Part shown: positions 1 to 5,648 of the stretch, piece after piece
Layout: each line of letters starts with the position of its first letter
How positions within the stretch are numbered: the first letter of the stretch is position 1
Source: a bacterium
GTDB taxonomy: Bacteria > Myxococcota_A > Bradymonadia > UBA7976 > UBA1532
Length of the DNA stretch: 5,706 bases
NCBI GenBank assembly: GCA_030424955.1
Contig: JAUHVS010000428.1
Location: 1 to 5,706, forward strand
Direction of reading: 5' to 3'
Program-made: the position numbers and the translations under genes
The notes under the pieces: model-generated
The model's database searches: none
Told to the model about the DNA's origin: nothing
What the model saw: only the letters and a program-made list of their open reading frames with translations

Positions 1-1290
1 CGGACCATCGAGCGGGTGTGCGTGGACTGCGGCCTGAGCCAGAACGAGTCGCTCGGCGTGCTGTTCGCGCTGCTGGGCCAGGGCCTGATCGCGATCACCG
101 CCGAGCCAGCCCCCGAGGGCGTGCGGGCCCCGGCGCTCCCGGCAGAGGAGCAGGCGGCGCGCCTCGAGGTGCTGCCCTTCCGCGGGGTCGACTCAACGGA
201 CGTGCGGGTGCTGAAGGGCTACGGGCCGCTGGGCTTCGTGCCCGGGCTGCCCACTCGGGAGCCGGGGCGCGATCGCTTCGCGCGGTTCCCGTTCGACAAG
301 CGCGCGCTGCTGATGAAGTGCGGTCTGACCGTGGCGCAGAAGCGCGAGGTCATCTTCCTGTCGCAGATGCTGCCGCGGCTGGACCACTTCGAGTTCTTCG
401 ACATGGAGCCGTCGGCCGAGCGGCGCGAGATCAAGAAGGCCTTCTTCGCCTTCAGCAAGAAGTACCACCCGGACGCCCGGCGCAGCCGGGACATGGGCGC
501 CTTTGAGCCCTACGTCGACTACATCTATCGGCACGCCGCCGAGGTGAACGACCTCTTCCAGAGCGACGAGCGCTTCCGCCAGACCTACGCGCGGGCGGTG
601 CTGGCCCGCAACCGCGCCTACCGCGAAGGGCTCGAGAGCCTGCGCGAGGAGCAGCGGGCCGTGGAGCGCCACGCCCAGCTGCGCGAGGCCGCGGCCCGCA
701 AGGTCAACATCCAGCGCCGGCTCGAGCGCAACACGAAGGCGCGGCGGGTGACCAGCCGGGGCCCCGAGATGGAGCGGCTCAACCGGGCCGAGCGGTTCCA
801 CCGCGATGGGATGGCCCAGTACCAGGCCGGTGACCTGGGCACCGCCGCCAACCTGCTCAGGCTGGCGGTGACCTACGACCCCAGGAACCGGGTCTACGAG
901 CAGGCCTTCGAGAAGGTGGACCGCGAGGCGAAGCTCGCCCTGGCCAGCCGGTACTGGCACCACGGGCAGAGCGAGCAGTCGGTCGGCCGGGTCGACGAGG
1001 CGCTGGTGGCGTACACCCGCGCGGTGGAGCTGGCTCGGCTGCCGGAGCACGCGGCCCACCTGGCCCGCATGATCCTGGACAATGGCAAAGACCTGCGGAC
1101 GGCCATGCAGCACGCAGAGCTGGCCGTGGCGGGCGCACCGCAGAAGGTGGACTATCTGGTCCTCCTCGCGCGAATCTATGAAAAAGCCGATCTGCTCATG
1201 AAGGCCAAGGCGACGCTTGAGCGTGCCAAGGCGCTCGATGGGCAGCGCGAAGATGTCAAACAGGCGCTGACCGCGCTGAACAAGAAGTAG
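1..1290 (+). CDS. J-domain/TPR co-chaperone, 5' partial
   Basis: The frame is open from base 1, and the first in-frame start (GTG at 16) has no ribosome site, so the gene probably begins upstream; at least 429 codons are here. Numbered from base 1, codons 1-33 resemble the end of a small winged-helix-like module (T..x..GLS..E....L..LL.QGLI). A Pro/Ala linker follows. Codons 127-200 form a J-domain: LDHFEFFDM start, IKKAFFAFSKKY helix, and HPD at codons 156-158 (466-474), the motif by which J-proteins stimulate Hsp70 ATPase. Its last helix is divergent. Codons 200-255 are charged, basic and probably coiled coil. Codons 263-416 hold about four TPR-like helical pairs. There is no Gly/Phe region, zinc finger or signal peptide, so it is not housekeeping DnaJ; it is probably cytoplasmic. 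dnaK starts 15 bp downstream, which makes that Hsp70 its likely partner. The J-domain call is firm. The identity of the missing N-terminus is unknown; a DUF4388-type domain is one guess from related myxobacterial architectures. Confidence 0.9.
   Translation, partial: RTIERVCVDCGLSQNESLGVLFALLGQGLIAITAEPAPEGVRAPALPAEEQAARLEVLPFRGVDSTDVRVLKGYGPLGFVPGLPTREPGRDRFARFPFDKRALLMKCGLTVAQKREVIFLSQMLPRLDHFEFFDMEPSAERREIKKAFFAFSKKYHPDARRSRDMGAFEPYVDYIYRHAAEVNDLFQSDERFRQTYARAVLARNRAYREGLESLREEQRAVERHAQLREAAARKVNIQRRLERNTKARRVTSRGPEMERLNRAERFHRDGMAQYQAGDLGTAANLLRLAVTYDPRNRVYEQAFEKVDREAKLALASRYWHHGQSEQSVGRVDEALVAYTRAVELARLPEHAAHLARMILDNGKDLRTAMQHAELAVAGAPQKVDYLVLLARIYEKADLLMKAKATLERAKALDGQREDVKQALTALNKK
379..600 (+). 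other. J-domain with HPD motif
   Basis: This segment encodes an internal J-domain. Helix I is LDHFEFFDM, in place of the usual DYYxxLGV. Helix II is IKKAFFAFSKKY, and the HPD tripeptide sits at 466-474. A predicted helix III follows (YVDYIYRHAAEVNDLF), where typical J-proteins read like AYEVL. The usual DPxKRxxYD signature is replaced by SDERFRQTYARAV. The preceding text (CGLTVAQKREVIFLSQMLPR) matches the helical lead-in often seen before J-domains in deltaproteobacterial TPR proteins. The intact HPD argues for function. Confidence 0.9.
787..1248 (+). other. TPR-like repeat region of the J-protein
   Basis: Four consecutive helix-turn-helix units of about 34 residues can be aligned. They begin near 787 (AERFHRDGMAQYQAGDLGTA), 943 (ASRYWHHGQSEQSVGRVDEA), 1051 (a degenerate unit with AMQHAELAVAGAP) and 1147 (VDYLVLLARIYEKADLLMKA). 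Units 1, 2 and 4 keep the TPR pattern of a small residue at the turn and an A..LERA-type second helix ending near a Pro or Asp. Such arrays are protein-binding surfaces. The neighbouring DnaK has no EEVD-type tail, so a client or the third gene product is a likelier ligand than the DnaK C-terminus; that is inference. Confidence 0.8.
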
Positions 1291-1300
1291 GAAAGGCGGG
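1290..1300 (+). promoter_or_regulatory. Ribosome binding site of dnaK
   Basis: The purine run GGAAAGGCGGG lies just after the TAG stop of the J-protein gene and ends 5 bases before the ATG at 1306; its AAGG core lies 9 bases upstream. It fixes the dnaK start. Its position against the upstream stop suggests ribosomes can pass from one gene to the next. Confidence 0.75.
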
Positions 1301-1305
1301 CAGCG

Positions 1306-3123
1306 ATGGAGCGCATCATCGGCATCGACCTGGGCACGACCAACTCGTGCGTGGCGATCGTCGAGGGGGGCAGCCCGTCCGTCCTCGCGAACAAGGGTGG
1401 CTACAAGACGACCCCGTCCGTGGTCGCCATCTCCGAGAACGGGAAGCGTCTGGTCGGCCACATCGCCAAGCGCCAGGCTGTCACCAACGCACAGAACACG
1501 GTCTACGCGGCGAAGCGCCTCATGGGCCGACGCTGGGACTCCGCGGCGGTACGGACCATGGTCGACACCATGCCGTATGAGATCGTCGAGGGCCCCAACG
1601 ACGACGCGCGGGTGAAGCTGCGCGACCGGGTGTACTCGGTCCCGGAGGTGGGCAGCATCATCCTGCAGGAGATGCGGCTCATCGCCGAGGAGTACACGGG
1701 CGACAAGATCGAGAAGGCCGTGGTCACCGTGCCCGCGCACTTCAACGATGCCCAGCGGCAGGCCACGAAGGACGCGGGCCGCATCGCTGGCCTCGACGTC
1801 GTGCGCATCATCAACGAGCCCACGGCGGCGGCGCTCGCCTACGGCTTCGGCAAGGACATGGACCGCACCATCGCGGTCTACGACCTGGGCGGCGGCACCT
1901 TCGACATCTCGATCCTCGAGATCGCCAACGGGGTGTTCGAGGTGCTCGCGACGGCGGGCGACACCTTCCTGGGGGGTGAGGACTTCGACGGCCGCATCAT
2001 CATGGACTTCCTGGTGATGGAGTTCGCCCGGGAGCACCAGATCGACCTCCGCCAGGACCGCATGGCGCTGCAGCGGCTGCGGGACGCGGCCGAGAAGGCC
2101 AAGGTGGAGCTGTCGGGGGTCCGCGAGACCGAGATCAACCTGCCGTTCATCATCTCGACGGGTGGCAACGAGGCGCTGCACCTGCAGAAGACCCTCACCC
2201 GCGAGAAGCTGGAGGCGCTGACCATCGACCTGGTGGAGCGCACCATCAAGATCTGCGCGAAGACGGTCGAAGAGGCGGGGCAGCCCGTCGACGACGTGCT
2301 CCTGGTCGGCGGGATGACCCGCATGCCCATCGTGCAGGAGAAGGTGCGTGAGTTCTTCGGCCGGGAGCCGCTGAAGGGGGTGCACGCCGACGAGGTGGTC
2401 GCGACCGGCGCGGCCATCCAGGGGGCGGCGCTCCTGCATGACAGCCAGACGGTGCTCCTGCTGGACGTGACCCCGATGTCGCTGGGGATCATGATCGCGG
2501 GCGGCCTGTTCAGCGTGCTGATCGGCGCCAACACCACGGTGCCGTGCTCCAAGAGCCACATCTTCACGACGGTCCGCGACAACCAGACCTCGGTGAAGAT
2601 CATGGTGTTCCAGGGGGAGCACAAGCAGGCCGCGAAGAACGACCTGCTGGGCGAGTTCATCCTGACCGGCCTGCGCCCGGCCTCCCGTGGCGAGGTCGAG
2701 ATCGAGGTGACCTTCGACATCAACGCCGACGGCACCGTGCCGGTGTCGGCGAAGAACCTCGAGACCGGCAAAGAGCAGGCCATCACGGTCACGGCGACCT
2801 CGGGCCTGTCCGAGGACGAGATCCGCCGCATGGCCCGCGAGAACCAGGACCACATGGTCGACGTGCGCAAGGGCGAGGAGATCGAGCAGGCCCGGCAGGA
2901 CGTGCAGCGCGTCATCGCGGACGTCGAGAAGATCTTCCCGCGGGTGCGGGAGGTGCTCGCGGGCTCGGACTTCGGGGCGGACGCGCTGCACAAGGCGGCG
3001 ACGGTGCTCGATCGGGCCGCCGAGGCGGTCGAGGGCAATGACGTAGAGACCCTGCGCACGACGGGTGAGGCCCTGGGCCGCACCTTGAATATGTTCAAGG
3101 GCGTGCTGCAGAAGGTCGGTTGA
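1306..3123 (+). CDS. dnaK: Hsp70 chaperone DnaK (paralogue-like, tail-less)
   Basis: This is a 605-residue ATP-dependent Hsp70, probably cytoplasmic. Residues 1-382 form the ATPase domain: phosphate-1 IGIDLGTTNSC (5-15), catalytic K70, proline-switch P143, R167/N170/T173 of the J-protein contact region, phosphate-2 DLGGGT (193-198), GGEDFD, and adenosine motif LLVGGMTRMP. The Gram-negative insert after about residue 77 is present. The linker VLLLDVTPMSLGI starts at residue 383, followed by the beta substrate domain and a helical lid to the end. The protein stops at LQKVG without the acidic disordered tail of E. coli DnaK (638 residues). Differences from E. coli include Y145 to His, arch M404 to Ala (A398 here) and A429 to Val (V423 here). 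The pocket valine equivalent to V436 is kept. The DVTPMSLG linker and lack of isc neighbours argue against HscA. With J-protein and TPR neighbours and no grpE, it is probably a specialised copy; whether it is the only dnaK of the genome cannot be told here. Confidence 0.97.
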   Translation: MERIIGIDLGTTNSCVAIVEGGSPSVLANKGGYKTTPSVVAISENGKRLVGHIAKRQAVTNAQNTVYAAKRLMGRRWDSAAVRTMVDTMPYEIVEGPNDDARVKLRDRVYSVPEVGSIILQEMRLIAEEYTGDKIEKAVVTVPAHFNDAQRQATKDAGRIAGLDVVRIINEPTAAALAYGFGKDMDRTIAVYDLGGGTFDISILEIANGVFEVLATAGDTFLGGEDFDGRIIMDFLVMEFAREHQIDLRQDRMALQRLRDAAEKAKVELSGVRETEINLPFIISTGGNEALHLQKTLTREKLEALTIDLVERTIKICAKTVEEAGQPVDDVLLVGGMTRMPIVQEKVREFFGREPLKGVHADEVVATGAAIQGAALLHDSQTVLLLDVTPMSLGIMIAGGLFSVLIGANTTVPCSKSHIFTTVRDNQTSVKIMVFQGEHKQAAKNDLLGEFILTGLRPASRGEVEIEVTFDINADGTVPVSAKNLETGKEQAITVTATSGLSEDEIRRMARENQDHMVDVRKGEEIEQARQDVQRVIADVEKIFPRVREVLAGSDFGADALHKAATVLDRAAEAVEGNDVETLRTTGEALGRTLNMFKGVLQKVG

Positions 3124-3125
3124 TG
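3111..3125 (+). promoter_or_regulatory. RBS and TGATG overlap deciding the third start
   Basis: GAAGG at 3111-3115 lies inside the last dnaK codons, 7 bases before ATG 3123. The dnaK stop TGA (3121-3123) and this ATG share one base (TGATG). A TTG at 3120 is in frame but only 4 bases from the GAAGG, so ATG 3123 is the better start. The arrangement is typical of translational coupling by terminating ribosomes. Confidence 0.75.
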
Positions 3126-5615
3126 GTCGACGCTGCCACTCAGGTGGAGGCTCAGGAGCTGTTGGAGCGGGGCGCCGGGCTGTACGAGGCCGGCAAGCTG
3201 TACGAGGCCCTCGCTTGCTGGAAGCGGGTGCTCCAGCTCGATCCGGGCAACGAGATCGCGGCGGAGTACCTGCGCTTCATCGAGGACAACTTCCAGATTG
3301 GCGTCGACGCCTTCATGGCGCAGCACCAGTCGCTGAGCGCGCCGCCCCCACCGCCGCCGCCCCCGGCGCCCAGCCGGCCACCCCAGGCCTTCAACGACGA
3401 GCCCTTGGGGGACCTCGACTGGTCGGAGATCCTTGAGGATCCCGCGCAGGGATCGCTGCCGCCGCCGGGCTCGCCGCCGGTGGATGTCGTCGATCTCGGA
3501 GAGCCGGACGAGGACTTCTTCTCGGAGCTCGGGCCGGGGAGCCTGACGCCGACGCCCGGCGCCGAGGCGCAGGCGTGGCAGCCAGCCAGCGAGCCCGAGG
3601 GCGCGCCCGAGGCCCCCCGGGCGCCGCCGCCGCTGGACGCTGATCCGCTGGCGATGGACGCCTCGACCTTCTCCGCGCCGGTGGCGCCCGCTGCGCCGCG
3701 GGTGGATCCGCCGCGCGCTGACACCCTGGTGAACATGGCCGCTGTGGTCACGGGCGAGGACGGCCGCGACCTGGAGCAGATGAGCGACGACAGCATCGAG
3801 GTGATGCTGGAGCACGACTTCAAGGCCTGGGAAGAGGACGATCTCGTCGACGATGGCGCGTCGGCCGCGTTCGACGTTGGCGTCCAGCAGGGCACCGCCC
3901 CCGTGGGCGCCCTCGGCGGTGTCGACGTCGACGGCTCCGGGGACGCGAGCGCGCAGGCGGATGCCTCTGACATCTTCGGGCGGCCTTTCGTCGACGCGAC
4001 GCCGCCGCCGCTCCCGGCACCGGCGCCGGATGACTCGCTCGAGATCTCGGCCCAGGCGCTGTCGCCGCCCGCTGAGGCCCTGGGATCGCCGGCCCTGCGG
4101 GGCGAGGTGCGCAGCCGCCCGAGGACGCCCGCCCCCGCGATGCTGTCGGCGCCGCCCGTGGCGCCCGACGAGGTGCCCTTCGAGGTGCCGACGGCCGACG
4201 CGCTGGCCCCGGCTGATTCGGTCGAGATCCCCCTGGATGGCATGCTCGCGGCTGCGGAGACCGAGGGCTTGGCCGGTCGCGGCCAGGCGCGGACGGGGCC
4301 GACGTATGCGGACGGAGACGGCGAGGATCCCTTCGCTGCCCTGGAGGCTGCCTTCAGTGGGTTCGCGGGGGAGACCTCGGCGAGCGGGCGGTCCTTCGAT
4401 GAGCTCGCAGACGCTGTGGTCGCTGCCCCGGCCTGGGCCGGTGGGGACGACGCCCTCGAGCCCCTTGAGGTCACGCGCCGCGCTCAGCCGCCCGCGCTGC
4501 CGCCCGAGGCGTTGGGGGCCGCCGCGGGCGCCGAGGGCTCGCCCATCGACTTCGACTTCATGCCGGAGCCCGCGGCGCCGGCGCTGGACGCGGTCGACTT
4601 CTCGATCCCGGCCGAGACGCCCCCCGCCGTCGCCGACGAGGAGGCCCTCGGGCTCGACTTCCTCCCCCCGGCCGGCCACGCGATCCTGGGTCATGGGCTG
4701 GGGGATGACGAGGGGAGCGACGACGAGGTGTCGCTGCCCGATGTGGACTTCGCCGAGGTGGAGGCCTCGGTGGGCCCGGGCGGCATGCTGGCTCAGCACG
4801 ACGACGGGCCTGAGTTCATGCTCGACGATGACGAGATCGACTTCGGCTTCGACGAGCCCGCGCCGGCCCGGCACGCCCCCTCGGCTCCGCCCTTTGCCCT
4901 GGACGACGACGAGGACGACGAGGGGTTCGACTTCGTGTCGCCGGTGCCCGGGGACCTGGAGGCCGACGCCTTCGCCTTCGATGACCACGCGCCGACGGCG
5001 GCTGGGCTGGGCGCCGCGCCGCCCGTTGAGCGGCCGATCGCCACGCCGGCGCCTGCCGCCCCGGCTGCTCAGGCGATCCCGCGCCGCGCGTCCGTCGAGC
5101 CTGCACGGGGGCCCGGCGCCTCGGAGGGCATCGAGGCGCTGCTCCGGGCCGGGCTGGCCGACATTGAGGCCATCGAGAGCGGCACCGGCGAGACCCGCAG
5201 CGAGGATGTGCGCCAGCTGATCAAGGCGCCCCCGGCCGACGCTGACTTTGACGCCATGATGGCCGAGGCCCGTCGCCGCCAGCAGGCGGGCGACTTCTCG
5301 GGCTCGACGGAGCTGGTGGAGCAGGTGCTCGCCGGCGAGCCGGATCACGCCGAGGCGCAGCGCTACCTGGCCGAGAACACGACCCGGTTGCTCGCGATGT
5401 ACCGCTCGCGGCTGGGGCGCCTGTCGAAGGTGCCCAAGCTGAAGCTGCGGCCGCAGGAGATCATCTGGCAGTCGCTGGATCACCGGGCGGGCTTCGTGCT
5501 GGCCCAGGTGGACGGGATGACCTGCTACGAGGACATCATCGAGATCGCCGGCATGAGCGAGATCGAGGCCACCCGCATCCTCGCGCGGCTGGTCGAGCAC
5601 GGCGTCATCGGCTGA
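3123..5615 (+). CDS. TPR protein with long acidic disordered region
   Basis: I do not recognise a named family for this 830-residue protein. Residues 4-50 form a TPR (ELLERGAGLYEAGKLYEAL ... VLQLDPGN). Residues 74-81 are eight prolines. Residues about 82-660 are rich in Pro, Ala, Gly, Asp and Glu with few Lys, and look disordered. Within them are a helical-looking acidic island (217-241, IEVMLEHDFKAWEEDD), aromatic acidic motifs (LDW at 98, EDFF at 130) and six hydrophobic-Asp-Phe motifs at 475, 491, 511, 541, 572 and 602. Residues 669-765 are helical, with a TPR-like hairpin (MMAEARRRQQAGDFSGSTEL). Residues 767-830 form a compact module (DHRAGFVLAQVDG ... GMSEIEATRILARLVEHGVI) similar to the start of the J-protein fragment. 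There is no signal peptide or membrane segment, so it is probably cytoplasmic. Coupling to dnaK suggests a scaffold, adaptor or client of the chaperone; that role is inference. Codon use stays GC-ending throughout, with no frameshift. Confidence 0.93.
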   Translation: MVDAATQVEAQELLERGAGLYEAGKLYEALACWKRVLQLDPGNEIAAEYLRFIEDNFQIGVDAFMAQHQSLSAPPPPPPPPAPSRPPQAFNDEPLGDLDWSEILEDPAQGSLPPPGSPPVDVVDLGEPDEDFFSELGPGSLTPTPGAEAQAWQPASEPEGAPEAPRAPPPLDADPLAMDASTFSAPVAPAAPRVDPPRADTLVNMAAVVTGEDGRDLEQMSDDSIEVMLEHDFKAWEEDDLVDDGASAAFDVGVQQGTAPVGALGGVDVDGSGDASAQADASDIFGRPFVDATPPPLPAPAPDDSLEISAQALSPPAEALGSPALRGEVRSRPRTPAPAMLSAPPVAPDEVPFEVPTADALAPADSVEIPLDGMLAAAETEGLAGRGQARTGPTYADGDGEDPFAALEAAFSGFAGETSASGRSFDELADAVVAAPAWAGGDDALEPLEVTRRAQPPALPPEALGAAAGAEGSPIDFDFMPEPAAPALDAVDFSIPAETPPAVADEEALGLDFLPPAGHAILGHGLGDDEGSDDEVSLPDVDFAEVEASVGPGGMLAQHDDGPEFMLDDDEIDFGFDEPAPARHAPSAPPFALDDDEDDEGFDFVSPVPGDLEADAFAFDDHAPTAAGLGAAPPVERPIATPAPAAPAAQAIPRRASVEPARGPGASEGIEALLRAGLADIEAIESGTGETRSEDVRQLIKAPPADADFDAMMAEARRRQQAGDFSGSTELVEQVLAGEPDHAEAQRYLAENTTRLLAMYRSRLGRLSKVPKLKLRPQEIIWQSLDHRAGFVLAQVDGMTCYEDIIEIAGMSEIEATRILARLVEHGVIG
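3342..3365 (+). repeat. Polyproline codon run (8 Pro)
   Basis: Eight consecutive CCN codons encode residues 74-81 of the third gene product, just after the N-terminal TPR, and are followed by APSRPP. Such a run is a stiff spacer marking the start of the disordered part. Long proline runs normally need elongation factor EF-P to be translated smoothly. Confidence 0.85.
4545..4985 (+). repeat. Array of hydrophobic-Asp-Phe motifs in disordered region
   Basis: Within the acidic region, the tripeptide [I/V/L/F]-D-F occurs at residues 475 (IDFDF), 491 (VDFSI), 511 (LDFLP), 541 (VDFAE), 572 (IDFGF) and 602 (FDFVS), at nucleotides 4545, 4593, 4653, 4743, 4836 and 4926. A related FAFDD begins at residue 617. 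Spacings are 16, 20, 30, 31 and 30 residues. The sequences between are Pro/Ala/Asp/Glu-rich and do not align, so these are short linear motifs rather than duplicated domains. Confidence 0.75.
4902..4922 (+). repeat. GAC/GAG simple codon repeat (acidic run)
   Basis: Seven consecutive GAC or GAG codons encode DDDEDDE at residues 594-600 of the third protein, immediately before the last Phe-Asp-Phe motif. The tract is a low-complexity trinucleotide repeat that could change length by slippage without breaking the frame. Confidence 0.8.
5421..5612 (+). other. C-terminal 'raGF..vDG' module
   Basis: Residues 767-830 of the third protein form a compact mixed-charge module: SKVPKLKL, then QSLDHRAGFVLAQVDG, a helix (CYEDIIEIAGMS) and a second helix ending LVEHGVI. 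By its pattern of two helices followed by a short hydrophobic strand it looks winged-helix-like. I recall similar ends on other myxobacterial TPR and regulatory proteins, with no assigned function. The J-protein fragment at bases 4-99 has the same ending pattern (RTIERVCVDCGLS ... LLGQGLIAI). Confidence 0.6.
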
Positions 5616-5619
5616 GGGG

Positions 5620-5642
5620 GGCCGCCCGGCGAGCGGGCGGCC
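5620..5642. terminator. GC-rich hairpin, candidate (bidirectional) terminator
   Basis: A perfect 9-bp inverted repeat, GGCCGCCCG (5620-5628) and CGGGCGGCC (5634-5642), encloses a 5-base loop and begins 4 bases after the stop of the third gene. No T-run follows on either strand, so it is not a textbook intrinsic terminator. Its strength and its place at an operon end, perhaps between convergent genes, favour termination or mRNA 3'-end protection. Confidence 0.5.
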
Positions 5643-5648
5643 TCAGGC

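Noticed and set aside
16..18. GTG as the true start of the J-protein gene
   Set aside because: There is no purine-rich ribosome site before it, the frame stays open to base 1, and the start would fall inside a helix of a recognisable module; a 5' partial gene is more likely.
1213..1224. Inverted repeat ACGCT-TG-AGCGT upstream of dnaK, considered as an operator (CIRCE-like)
   Set aside because: It is only 5 bp per arm with a 2-base gap, lies within TPR codons, and does not match the CIRCE arms TTAGCACTC/GAGTGCTAA; chance is likely in GC-rich DNA.
193..2991. 932-codon open frame on the minus strand opposite the J-protein and dnaK
   Set aside because: Same antisense artefact; its product is Leu/Val/Arg/His-rich without recognisable motifs and lies opposite unmistakable J-domain and Hsp70 motifs.
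3120..3122. TTG as start of the third gene
   Set aside because: It is only 4 bases from the GAAGG site, while the ATG at 3123 has better spacing and forms a standard TGATG overlap. The difference is one residue.
1306..3123. DnaK gene as HscA (iron-sulfur Hsp70)
   Set aside because: The linker and substrate domain follow the DnaK form (VLLLDVTPMSLG) and no isc genes are adjacent.
3853..5220. 455-codon + strand frame inside the third gene
   Set aside because: The product is almost all Arg, Pro, Ser and Thr, as expected from an out-of-frame reading of GC-rich Asp/Ala/Pro codons. The overlapping frame has TPR and structured ends.
1878..5600. 1240-codon open frame on the minus strand spanning dnaK and the third gene
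   Set aside because: It is a shadow of GC-rich coding sequence: stops in this frame need codons that are rare in the sense genes. Its translation is Arg/Gly/His-rich low complexity with no domain, while the + strand encodes clear DnaK and TPR sequence.
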